Assembly (NCBI GenBank): GCA_035280425.1
Contig: DATEFW010000027.1
Location: 186,001-250,000 of the forward strand
Source of the DNA: QHXW01 sp035280425
Lineage (GTDB): Bacteria > Acidobacteriota > Terriglobia > Bryobacterales > Bryobacteraceae
Direction of reading: 5' to 3'
Length of the DNA stretch: 64,000 nucleotides
In this document: positions 27,207 to 35,070 of the stretch, piece after piece
Layout of the letters: each line of letters opens with the position of its first letter
Position numbering within the stretch: position 1 is the stretch's first letter
Translations under genes and position numbers: made by a program
The notes under the pieces: generated by a model
Database searches by the model: none
What the model saw: only the letters and a program-made list of their open reading frames with translations
Told to the model about the DNA's origin: nothing

Positions 27207-28667
27207 ATGCTTCGTGTCCGGTTTGCGCCGTCTCCCACCGGATTCCTCCACATCGGGAGCGCGCGCACTTTCATTTTCAACTGGCTCTACGCCCGGCGGA
27301 ACGGCGGGACCATGATCCTGCGCATTGACGACACCGATATCGGGCGCAATACGCAGGCGTCGCTCGATTCGATCTTCGAAGGGCTCAAGTGGCTGGATCT
27401 CGGCTGGGACGAGCAATACCGGCAGTCCGAGCGGCTCGTGCTGCACAAGCAAATTGCGGAAGCGATTTTCGAGAAAGGCTGCGCCTACCGCGATTTCACC
27501 CCTGCCACGGGTGAAGAAGGCGAAAAAGCGCGCGCCGGAGCGGCCTGGCTTTTCAATCCGGGAATGCCGGAACTTTCGCGCGAGGCGAGCGACCGCCGCG
27601 CCGCCGCGGGCGAGCCGTTCGTGTTGCGCTATCGGGTGCCTCGCGATTCGCGCCGCGATGTCCGCTTCACCGACTCGGTCTACGGCGAGCAGGTGAAAGC
27701 CACGGCCGATATCGAAGACTTCGCTTTGCTGCGCAGCGACGGCACCCCGACCTATCACCTGGCATCTTGCGCCGACGACGCCGATCTCAAGATCAGCCAC
27801 ATTATCCGCGGCCAGGATCACCTCACCAATACCTTCAAGCATATTCTGATATTTGAGGCGACAGGCGTTGAGCCGCCGGGATTTGCACATCTGCCGCTGC
27901 TGGTCGCGCCTGACGGCACCAAGCTCTCGAAGCGCAAGCACGGGCCGGTGGTCAGCGTGACGACCTACCGTGATGCCGGATTTTTGCCGGAGGCGTTCAT
28001 CAATTTCCTGTGCCTGCTTGGCTGGTCGCCCAAAGACGACCGGGAGAAGATGGCGCGCCAGGAACTGATCGACGCGTTTTCGTTTGAAGGCATCAACAAA
28101 TCGAACGCTGTCGTGAACTTTACCGAAGCCGATCCGTTCGATCCCAAGGCGGTATGGTTGAATTCGCAATACATCTACGCGATGCCGGTCGAAGAACTCT
28201 CCGAACGGCTGCTGCCGTTCGCTTGCGCCGCGGGACTTCGCGCCGAGCCGGGAAAAATGCGATCCGTTACGCCGATCATTCAGGAGCGCATCAAGCTGCT
28301 GCGCGACGTGGCAGGCGTCGCGGATTTCTTCTTTTTGGATGAGCTTCCGCCGTACGATGCCGCCGAGCTGATTCCGCAGAAAGGCGACCGGGCGATGGCG
28401 CTGCGGGCGCTCGAGCGGGCGTTGGAAATTTTGCCGCCGGTCGAGTTCAGCCACGACGCGCTCGAACAGGCGCTGCGCGCGGAGGCCGGCAGCCTGGGCA
28501 TCAAAGCCGGGCAGATGTTCCAGCCGATCCGCGTCGCGGTGTGCGGGCGCAAGAACGCTCCGCCGCTTTTTGAGACTATGGCGGTGCTGGGAAAGGAGAC
28601 CTGCCTGAAGCGGATCGGGCAGGCGATCGAAAAACTGCGCGCTGGTGCGAGCACCGAGCATGCGTGA
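27207..28667 (+). CDS. gltX: Glutamate-tRNA ligase
   Basis: 486 residues, normal length. The class-I signatures are present: RFAPSPTGFLHIGSA (HIGH motif) at the start and DGTKLSKRKHG (KMSKS-type) around residue 240. The C-terminal anticodon-binding helical domain ends RIGQAIEKLRAG. It charges tRNA-Glu in the cytoplasm. It is followed after 33 bases by glnS, so both synthetases are likely co-expressed, and charging of tRNA-Gln need not pass through an amidotransferase. Confidence 0.97.
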   Translation: MLRVRFAPSPTGFLHIGSARTFIFNWLYARRNGGTMILRIDDTDIGRNTQASLDSIFEGLKWLDLGWDEQYRQSERLVLHKQIAEAIFEKGCAYRDFTPATGEEGEKARAGAAWLFNPGMPELSREASDRRAAAGEPFVLRYRVPRDSRRDVRFTDSVYGEQVKATADIEDFALLRSDGTPTYHLASCADDADLKISHIIRGQDHLTNTFKHILIFEATGVEPPGFAHLPLLVAPDGTKLSKRKHGPVVSVTTYRDAGFLPEAFINFLCLLGWSPKDDREKMARQELIDAFSFEGINKSNAVVNFTEADPFDPKAVWLNSQYIYAMPVEELSERLLPFACAAGLRAEPGKMRSVTPIIQERIKLLRDVAGVADFFFLDELPPYDAAELIPQKGDRAMALRALERALEILPPVEFSHDALEQALRAEAGSLGIKAGQMFQPIRVAVCGRKNAPPLFETMAVLGKETCLKRIGQAIEKLRAGASTEHA

Positions 28668-28700
28668 CCGAATTGAATTACATCGCGTTGAAGTGAAGCT

Positions 28701-30437
28701 ATGAGCACATCGAATCCCGACTTGACCAAGCCGGCCGAGGCTGAAGCCCCGGCTCCGGGGCCATCCAACTTTATCCGCGAGATCATGCTCGAGGATTTGA
28801 AGAGCGGCAAATTTGGCGGCCGCGTGCATACGCGGTTTCCGCCGGAGCCGAACGGTTATCTGCACATCGGCCATGCCAAGTCGATCAACATCAATTTCGG
28901 CCTCGCCGCGGAGTTCGGCGGCAAGTGCAATCTGCGGTTCGACGACACGAATCCTTCCAAAGAGGAAACCGAGTACGTCGAGTCCATCATCGAAGACGTT
29001 CGCTGGCTGGGCGGAGACTGGGAAAACCGGCTCTTCTACGCATCCGACTATTTCGACCAGCTCTACCAGTGGGCCGTGCAACTGATCCAAGCCGGCAAAG
29101 CCTACGTCTGCGATCTCAGCGCCGACCAGGTTCGCGAATACCGCGGCACCCTGACCGAGCCCGGCCGCGAAAGCCCCTACCGCAATCGCACGGTAGAAGA
29201 AAACCTGAATCTGTTCGAGCGCATGCGCTCCGGCGAATTCCCGGATGGCGCCCGCACCCTCCGCGCGAAAATCGACATGGCCGCGCGCAATCTGAACCTG
29301 CGCGACCCGGTGATGTACCGCATTCTTCACGCCGAGCATCACCGAACCGGCAACAAGTGGTGCATTTATCCCATGTACGATTTCGCGCACGGCGAGTCGG
29401 ATTCGATTGAGCGCGTGACGCACTCCATCTGCACGCTCGAATTCGAAGATCACCGGCCGCTCTACGACTGGTATCTCGAGCAATTAGGCGTCTATCATCC
29501 GCAGCAGATTGAATTTGACCGCCTGAATCTCACGTACACGCTGCTCAGCAAACGAAAGCTGCTCCAGCTCGTCCAGGAGGGCCACGTCAAAGGCTGGGAC
29601 GATCCGCGCATGCCCACCATCACCGGCATCCGCCGCCGCGGCTATACGCCGGAAGCGATTCGCAATTTCTGCGGGGCCATCGGGGTTTCAAAAACCAACG
29701 GCTCGATCGAGCTTTCGCTGCTCGAGCACTACGTCCGCGAAGATTTGAACCGGCGCGCGCTGCGCGTGATGGCAGTGCTGCGCCCGCTCAAGGTCGTTCT
29801 CGACAATTATCCGGAAAACCAGGTCGAAGAAATGGAGGCCGTGAACAATCCCGAAGACGCCGCTGCGGGCACGCGCAAGGTTCCGTTCTCGCGCGTGCTC
29901 TACATCGAGCAGGACGATTTCCGCGAGGATCCGCCCAAGCAGTATTTCCGGCTTTCGCCCGGCCGCGAAGTGCGGCTGCGCTATGGCTACTTCGTCACCT
30001 GCACGCGCGTGGTGAAAAACCAAAAGACGGGCGCGATCGAGGAAATCCACTGCACCTACGATCCGGCCACCCGCGGCGGCAACGCGCCCGACGGCCGGAA
30101 AGTCAAATCCACGATTCACTGGGTTTCGGCGGCCCACGCCATCGATGCCGAAGTGCGCCTGTACGACAATCTTTTTCAGGTCGAGAACCCGAACGAAGTG
30201 CCGGAAGGCAAAGATTTCACCGCGAACCTGAACCCGCATTCGCTCGAGATTGTGGCGGGCGCGAAACTCGAGCCCAGCTTACGCGGCGCGGCCCCGGGCA
30301 GCCGTTACCAATTCGAACGGCTGGGCTACTTTGCGGTCGATCCCGATTCAAGCGCGCAGAAGCCCGTCTTCAACCGCACCGTCGCCCTGCGCGACACCTG
30401 GGCCAAAATCGAAAAAGCGCAGCGGGGAAAAGCATGA
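28701..30437 (+). CDS. glnS: Glutamine-tRNA ligase
   Basis: 578 residues. HIGH motif in PPEPNGYLHIGHAKSI, the RFDDTNPSKEE segment that recognises the acceptor, and the KMSKS-type TLLSKRKL. The C-terminal two-barrel anticodon-binding domain starts around RPLKVVLDNYPE and contains YFRLSPGREVRLRYGYFVTC. It charges tRNA-Gln directly. The enzyme spread by transfer among bacteria, so presence with gltX is notable but common in Acidobacteriota. Its TGA overlaps the ATG of the carbamoyltransferase (ATGA). Confidence 0.97.
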   Translation: MSTSNPDLTKPAEAEAPAPGPSNFIREIMLEDLKSGKFGGRVHTRFPPEPNGYLHIGHAKSININFGLAAEFGGKCNLRFDDTNPSKEETEYVESIIEDVRWLGGDWENRLFYASDYFDQLYQWAVQLIQAGKAYVCDLSADQVREYRGTLTEPGRESPYRNRTVEENLNLFERMRSGEFPDGARTLRAKIDMAARNLNLRDPVMYRILHAEHHRTGNKWCIYPMYDFAHGESDSIERVTHSICTLEFEDHRPLYDWYLEQLGVYHPQQIEFDRLNLTYTLLSKRKLLQLVQEGHVKGWDDPRMPTITGIRRRGYTPEAIRNFCGAIGVSKTNGSIELSLLEHYVREDLNRRALRVMAVLRPLKVVLDNYPENQVEEMEAVNNPEDAAAGTRKVPFSRVLYIEQDDFREDPPKQYFRLSPGREVRLRYGYFVTCTRVVKNQKTGAIEEIHCTYDPATRGGNAPDGRKVKSTIHWVSAAHAIDAEVRLYDNLFQVENPNEVPEGKDFTANLNPHSLEIVAGAKLEPSLRGAAPGSRYQFERLGYFAVDPDSSAQKPVFNRTVALRDTWAKIEKAQRGKA

Positions 30438-32020
30438 TCGTTCTTGGCATCGGCGGCATCATGAACGATGCCGCGTGCGCGATTCTGATCGACGGGCGCC
30501 TGGTGGCCGCGGTCGAAGAATCGAAATTGATGCGCCGCGGCCGGCCGCAATCCCGCCGGCTGCCCGAAGCGTCGATCGCCATGTGCCTGGATCTCGCGAA
30601 AATCAAGGCCGAGAAGGTCGACTGCGTGGCTGTTGTGCGGCCGATTCCGGCTGCCCAGGAAGGCGGCCTGCACCTGAACCTGCGGGAGCGTTTTCCCAAC
30701 AGCCGCATGGCGCTCATCGATCATCACCGCGCGCACGCGGCCTCCGCCTTCTATGCTTCGCCGTTCAACGACGCTACGGTTCTGGTGCTCGACCGGCGGG
30801 GCGATTTCCGCTGCGGCTCGAGCTGGCGCGCGTCGGGCGGCCAGCTTCTGCTGCTCGAAAAGGAATTGTATTCGCCGGATTCGCTCGGCGAGCTCTACGG
30901 CCGCGTGACCGAGCTGCTCGGGTTTCATGCCAATGCCGACGAGCACAAAGTCCAGTGGATGTCCATGGCCGCCGGCGACAAGTATCGCGACGTCTTTCTC
31001 GATGTTCTCGGCCGCGCTGCCGGTGAGTGGCCGCGCCTCGACCGCTCCTATTTCGATTCCGAACACATGACCGAGGGCGGATTCAGCGCCAAATTTTTCG
31101 AGCGCCTGGGGCTCACCGGGCAATCCGCCATTTCCAACTCCCAGCGCGCCGAGATCGCCGCCGGGTTGCAGAAAGCCATTGAGCAGACCGTGATCTCGAT
31201 GGCCGGCGCGGGCGGAAACCTGTGCTTCGCTGGAGGCCTTGCCATGAATGCGCTGCTGGTCGAAGCGCTGGAGTCATCCGGCAAATTTTCCGGAGTGTTC
31301 GTCCAGCCCGCAGGAGGCAATGCCGGCACGGCGCTGGGCGCGGTGCTCGAAGTCTGGCACGGGCACAATTCCGGCAAGCAGCGGGTGTCGCTCGACGATC
31401 TTTGCCTCGGCCCCAGCTATTCGCCTGAGCAGATTAAAAAGGTTCTCGAAAATTGCAAGCTGCGGTTCCGCTACCTGCTGACCGAGGGCGAGCTGATTGA
31501 TACCGCCGTCGCGCAGCTCAGCGAGAATAAGATCGTCGCCTGGATGCACGGCCGCATGGAGTTCGGCCCGCGCGCGCTCGGCAATCGCAGCATTCTCGCC
31601 TCGCCGCTCGATCCCTATTCCGCCGAGAATCTGAACACCTACATCAAGCACCGCGAAGCTTTCCGCAAATTCGCCGCCTCGGTTCCGGCCGAAGTTGCGG
31701 CGGAATACTTCGAAGCCGGGCCCAACGCGCGCTACCTCGCCACCGTAGGCCACGTGCGCGAACGTTACCGGAAATGCTTTGAGAGCGCCATCCTCGCCGG
31801 CGATCTGGTGCGCGTGCACGCCGTTGCTGAACAGGACAATCCGCTCTACTGGAAACTGCTGCACGCCGCCGGCAAAAAAACCGGCCTGCCGGTCCTCTAC
31901 AACACTTCGTTTAATCTCTTCGGCGAGCCGCTCGTCTGCACGCCGCGCGATGCCGTCCGCAGCTTCTATTCCTCCGGCATCGACGCCCTGTTCGTCGGCA
32001 ATTTCTTCTTGCAGAAATAA
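30434..32020 (+). CDS. Carbamoyltransferase (NodU/CmcH family)
   Basis: 528 residues. N-terminal ASKHA-type domain: GIGGIMNDAACAILIDG, VAAVEESKLMR, IDHHRAHAASAFYASPF with the metal-binding His residues, then FAGGLAMN and the VFVQPAGGNAGTALGAVL segment. C-terminal YrdC-like domain: WMHGRMEFGPRALGNRSIL, RFRxFAASVP-like RKFAASVPAEV, and the closing LPVLYNTSFNLFGEPLV. The family transfers carbamoyl from carbamoyl phosphate to a sugar or antibiotic hydroxyl through a carbamoyl adenylate. The acceptor here is unknown. Translation is coupled to glnS (ATGA). The last 50 codons are repeated in diverged form at 33611-33766. Confidence 0.92.
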   Translation: MIVLGIGGIMNDAACAILIDGRLVAAVEESKLMRRGRPQSRRLPEASIAMCLDLAKIKAEKVDCVAVVRPIPAAQEGGLHLNLRERFPNSRMALIDHHRAHAASAFYASPFNDATVLVLDRRGDFRCGSSWRASGGQLLLLEKELYSPDSLGELYGRVTELLGFHANADEHKVQWMSMAAGDKYRDVFLDVLGRAAGEWPRLDRSYFDSEHMTEGGFSAKFFERLGLTGQSAISNSQRAEIAAGLQKAIEQTVISMAGAGGNLCFAGGLAMNALLVEALESSGKFSGVFVQPAGGNAGTALGAVLEVWHGHNSGKQRVSLDDLCLGPSYSPEQIKKVLENCKLRFRYLLTEGELIDTAVAQLSENKIVAWMHGRMEFGPRALGNRSILASPLDPYSAENLNTYIKHREAFRKFAASVPAEVAAEYFEAGPNARYLATVGHVRERYRKCFESAILAGDLVRVHAVAEQDNPLYWKLLHAAGKKTGLPVLYNTSFNLFGEPLVCTPRDAVRSFYSSGIDALFVGNFFLQK

Positions 32021-32110
32021 CCGCCGCCGTTCCGCCCCGGCGGACGATTTTCTGCCAGACCAAACGACGCTGCTGCAAATCCTCAAAATCCAAAGACACA
32101 GAAAAAGCCG

Positions 32111-32140
32111 TTGACAGACGTTCGTCAATGACTCTATTAT
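32111..32140 (+). promoter_or_regulatory. Strong sigma-70-type promoter with overlapping palindrome
   Basis: TTGACA (32111-32116) and TATTAT (32135-32140) are spaced 18 bases apart, close to consensus. The -35 lies in an inverted repeat, TTGAC-8-GTCAA (32111-32128), which could be a repressor operator. It stands about 104 bases before the ATG of the TIGR03437 protein gene. Confidence 0.65.
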
Positions 32141-32243
32141 GATTCAGCGTTTTCCCGTCCGATCTGACCCCTAGCGAAGTATCAAACTGACTCTGCCCAC
32201 CGGGATGGGCGGCCCCATCCCTGACGTGGTAAGGAGGTCACGC

Positions 32244-33233
32244 ATGGTTTCACGTACTGCTGTTCCATTCATCCTGCTCTTGGGTTTTTGTGGCGGCTTG
32301 ATTTTCGCACAAACCAATGCCGGGATAGCTGGCGCCGGCTACAACGGGCTTGCGCCCCTTCGTGTCGCACCCGGTCAGGTCATTACTGTATTTGTGAGCG
32401 GGGTGGGCTCCAAAGTGACCCAAAGAGTGTCCGCCGCCGGTGTCCCTTGGCCAACTTCGCTACAGGGTATCAGTGCCGCGGTAGTCGAGAACGAGTCAAT
32501 GGCCGCGCCTATAGCAACGGTCTATCCGTTCAATACCTGTGTACTCAATCCGGAGCCCCCGCCATGTCAAACCGAAATTGGTGTAACACTGCAAGTTCCA
32601 TTTGAGCTCTTTCCGAACAATCCTAACAGTGAAGCACCCCCGAGCTATGCAGAATTGATTGTGTCCGACGATGCAGGCCACTCCGCTGCCCTGCTTCTAG
32701 ATCCGGAAATAGACGCGATTCACGTCCTCCGCGCCGGGGACACCATTTTTGCTGCCAACCTCGCCTCACCGCGTCCGTCTGACGGGATCGTGACTCACGC
32801 CAATGGCGACGCGGTCAGCGCGGAGAATCCGGCAAAAGCCGGGGAGCAGTTGGTCATGTACGCCGTTGGGCTGGGCGCAACAACTCCTGGTGTGCAAACC
32901 GGCAAAGGTAGTCCGTCGCCTGCCGCATCCGCAGGCGGCTTTGTTCTCAACTTTGATTATCGCGTCAATGCACGGCCCTCGCCGGGTTCCGCCTTATTGC
33001 AGCCGATGCCCGCCAAGCCAGTATTCGTCGGGCTCACGCCAGGGTTCGTTGGGCTCTATCAAATCAATTTCGTTGTCCCCCCGGCGCCTGCCGGATTGCC
33101 TGCGTGTGTGGATCCGCGCACCGTTGGACCTGGACTAAGCGCCTTTCGCTTCCCTTTCAGCAATTTGACGGTTACGCTAGTCGGCTTCTGGTCATTCGAT
33201 GGCGTGGCTCTCTGTGTGGCAACGCCACAATGA
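32244..33233 (+). CDS. Secreted protein related to the TIGR03437 extracellular domain
   Basis: 329 residues from ATG 32244; AAGGAGG six bases before fixes this start. A signal peptide covers about residues 1-23 (ILLLGFCGGLIFAQ). The protein is built of the same type of beta domain that ends the NHL protein at 12620: GYNGLAPLRVAPGQVITVFVSGVG in the first part and GLYQINFVVPP in the second, with VMYAVGLGATTPGVQTGK between. Four or more Cys occur in short loops (CVLNPEPPPC, CVDPRTVGP, LCVA). No enzyme site. The gene sits between two copies of the carbamoyltransferase/permease junction and has its own promoter, as if inserted. Confidence 0.75.
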   Translation: MVSRTAVPFILLLGFCGGLIFAQTNAGIAGAGYNGLAPLRVAPGQVITVFVSGVGSKVTQRVSAAGVPWPTSLQGISAAVVENESMAAPIATVYPFNTCVLNPEPPPCQTEIGVTLQVPFELFPNNPNSEAPPSYAELIVSDDAGHSAALLLDPEIDAIHVLRAGDTIFAANLASPRPSDGIVTHANGDAVSAENPAKAGEQLVMYAVGLGATTPGVQTGKGSPSPAASAGGFVLNFDYRVNARPSPGSALLQPMPAKPVFVGLTPGFVGLYQINFVVPPAPAGLPACVDPRTVGPGLSAFRFPFSNLTVTLVGFWSFDGVALCVATPQ

Positions 33234-33253
33234 AATCCGGCTCCAGCACACGC

Positions 33254-33613
33254 GGCAATTTTTTTTAGGAATAACCGCCCCTTTCCGCCTCGGCGATACT
33301 ATCCCTATGACGCGTCTCTGGCGCGATCTGCCCAAGGCGCTCGCCCGCCGCTCGCCCGCCGCAACCCTTGTCGCCGTTCTCACCCTCGCTCTCGCCATGG
33401 GCGCGCTCACCGCCATCTTCAGCCTGCTGAACGCGGTCGTGCTGCGCAGTTTGCCGGTGCCGCACGCCGAACAATTGGCCGGCCTCGCAACCACCATCCC
33501 CGATGACGTGAATGGCGACCAGCCCATCTCTTTGCCCATGTTCCTCGAACTGCGCCGGCAAAACCAGGTGTTCTCCAGCCTCTTTGCGTGGACCGGCGGA
33601 GGGATCTCCGGCC
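33254..33613 (+). pseudogene. Truncated ABC-type permease (ADOP/MacB-like), 5' fragment
   Basis: From ATG 33307 a permease N-terminus is readable for about 100 residues: MTRLWRDLPKALARR, a membrane helix ATLVAVLTLALAMGALTAIF, then LLNAVVLRSLPVPHAEQLAGL and the ISLPMFLELRRQN segment, typical of the acidobacterial permeases at 41057 and 56280. It breaks at about 33610, where the sequence joins out of frame to a carbamoyltransferase 3' fragment. A short piece before the ATG (33254-33290) resembles the end of the carbamoyltransferase gene and its downstream spacer (31997-32044). A dead remnant; the usual 800-residue protein is missing. Confidence 0.85.
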
Positions 33614-33766
33614 GCCGGCAAAAAAACCGGCCTGCCCGTGCTTTACAACACGTCGTTCAACCTGTTCGGTGAGCCGCTCGTCTGCACGCCCCGCGACGCC
33701 GTCCGCAGCTTCTACTCCTCCGGCATCCACGCCATGTTCGTCGGCAACTTCTTTTTACAGAAATAG
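33611..33766 (+). pseudogene. Carbamoyltransferase 3' fragment, diverged copy
   Basis: Aligns without gaps to 31865-32020. By eye 17 of 156 bases differ (about 89% identity); nearly all are silent third-position changes and only two alter a residue (Asp to His, Leu to Met), and the stop is TAG in place of TAA. Such a pattern means the copy diverged while still under selection as part of a whole gene, so it is a remnant of a second homologue and not a fresh duplication. Confidence 0.9.
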
Positions 33767-33780
33767 GCGGCGGCCTGCCG

Positions 33781-33840
33781 CCTCAGCGATACTATCCGTA
33801 TGACGCGTTTCTGGCGCGATCTGCCCAAGGCGCTCGGCCA
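33781..33840 (+). pseudogene. Third copy of the permease 5' end, 14 codons
   Basis: Bases 33781-33838 repeat 33288-33345 (spacer plus ATGACGCG and the next 12 codons, MTRFWRDLPKALG) with a few substitutions, then similarity ends abruptly near 33838. It follows the carbamoyltransferase fragment at the same spacing as in the intact order, marking a third junction copy. Confidence 0.85.
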
Positions 33841-33953
33841 TTTCGCGTACCATTCATCAAGATTCATTGGCTGCCGGTGTGACAGACCGGCTCTGGGATG
33901 TTGACTTGGTTGCGGCCCGGGCGGCCGGCGATTTGAGGGAGGCAGGAAGCGGC

Positions 33954-34229
33954 GTGAGCGAGTGTCCATTCAATGCTAATGAACTCATGGAGCTGCTCCG
34001 CGGGCTTGAAAGCCGGCAGGTCCCCTACCACGTCGAGTATCGCCGCACTTCTGGGTCTTGCGATGGGATCGCAGTGAGAATTCAATCGGGTCTAAATCTT
34101 TGGGAAGTCGGATTCTTTGATAATGACCACATCGAGGTACTGAGATTCACCTTGGCCGGAGATGTTGAAGGCGGCGTGACGGCCGCCTCCCTTCTTTCCG
34201 AGTTGGATGCGCTCGACAAATCAAGATAG
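33954..34229 (+). CDS. Small hypothetical protein
   Basis: 91 residues from GTG 33954, preceded by a GAGGGAGGCAGG purine tract. The frame is open upstream to before 33867 and there encodes AAGVTDRLWDVDLVA, which looks like the C-terminal end of some IS transposases and probably belongs to older inserted DNA. The body, ELMELLRGLESRQVPYHVEYRRTSGSCDGIAVRIQ and LWEVGFFDNDHIEVLRFTLAGDVEGG, has an alpha-beta look; no family is recognised. It lies just after the scrambled carbamoyltransferase/permease region. Confidence 0.55.
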   Translation: MSECPFNANELMELLRGLESRQVPYHVEYRRTSGSCDGIAVRIQSGLNLWEVGFFDNDHIEVLRFTLAGDVEGGVTAASLLSELDALDKSR

Positions 34230-34256
34230 ACGCCAAAACAAGGCGCCGCTTCGTTA

Positions 34257-34973
34257 TTAAGCGCTTTCCAGCGCCGCCGCCCGTGGGAACAGGATGTTGT
34301 TCTCCAGATGTATGTGCTGGTGGAGGTCGGCTTCCATCTCCTCCAGGCCGTGGAACAGCGCGCGGTAGGTGTTGCAGGCTTCGTCCGGAATCAGATAATC
34401 GAACGTCAGGTGGCGCATCTGCTGGAGCGCGCGCCCGGCATCATCGTGCTCGTGCTCCATGCGCGCGATCGGATGCTGGATCGAGCCGCCGCAGAAGCCT
34501 GACCCACAGCCCCGGGGCGAGGGCGTTTCAAGCTTCACGATCGCCGGAAACAGAATCATCTCTTCCTTCATCATGTGCGACTCAAGTTCTTCCTTGAGCA
34601 TTCCGTAAACTTCGAAGGCCTCGGCGAGCCGCGGCTCGCGCGCGCCATGCGCCTGCACCACTTTTGCGAACATCTGCTCCAGGCGCGGCAGCTCGGTCTT
34701 GAGATACGCGTGATGCTTGGCGAGGATGTGCTCGACCAGCTCCCGCAACGTCGCCGCGTTCCAGTCGCGATCGGCGGTTTCAGGCTTCGGTTCCGCCGCC
34801 TGCTCGAGTTCCTCGAGCACTTGCTCCGGCGCGATCCCGCGCTCCCTGCACGCAGTCTCCACTGGGTGCTTTCCCCCACAGCAGTAGTCGATGCCGTATT
34901 TCTCAAAAACGCGCGCCGCGGCGGGAATCTCGGCGGCCAGTTCGCCGACCGTTTTCTCGTTTGAAATGACCAT
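34257..34973 (-). CDS. ric: Iron-sulfur cluster repair di-iron protein (RIC/ScdA/YtfE)
   Basis: 238 residues. The N-terminal ScdA domain (EKTVGELAAEIPAAARVFEKYGIDYCCGGKHPVETACRERG, here split over residues 6-46) includes the conserved CCGG motif; the C-terminal hemerythrin-like domain carries the di-iron His/Glu set in LVEHILAKHHAYLKTELP, LKEELESHMMKEE, MEHEHDDAGRAL and LHQHIHLENNILFP. The protein repairs Fe-S clusters damaged by nitric oxide or oxidants. Divergent from a radical SAM gene with a perfect CRP/FNR-type palindrome between them, in line with NO- or anaerobic control. Confidence 0.95.
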   Translation of the reverse strand: MVISNEKTVGELAAEIPAAARVFEKYGIDYCCGGKHPVETACRERGIAPEQVLEELEQAAEPKPETADRDWNAATLRELVEHILAKHHAYLKTELPRLEQMFAKVVQAHGAREPRLAEAFEVYGMLKEELESHMMKEEMILFPAIVKLETPSPRGCGSGFCGGSIQHPIARMEHEHDDAGRALQQMRHLTFDYLIPDEACNTYRALFHGLEEMEADLHQHIHLENNILFPRAAALESA

Positions 34974-35018
34974 CTTGGGCTCCTGGGTTCAGATTAAATC
35001 TAGCTTTCGCTTACCAAG

Positions 35019-35034
35019 TGTGACGCTGGTCACA
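35019..35034. promoter_or_regulatory. CRP/FNR-family operator between divergent genes
   Basis: TGTGA-CGCTGG-TCACA, a perfect palindrome with the CRP/FNR-family spacing (TGTGA-N6-TCACA). It is 37 bases before the radical SAM ATG and 46 bases before the ric ATG, so one site could serve both. Confidence 0.65.
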
Positions 35035-35070
35035 AAATTGCAAATCTTTCCCTACCAAACTGGAGGAGTC

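Noticed and set aside
27204..29483. 759-codon open frame on the minus strand
   Set aside because: Shadow of gltX and glnS; both plus-strand genes are unmistakable.
33512..33766. Small plus-strand gene ending in a carbamoyltransferase-like tail
   Set aside because: The start is inside the permease fragment in another frame; the ORF only exists by fusion of two gene remnants.
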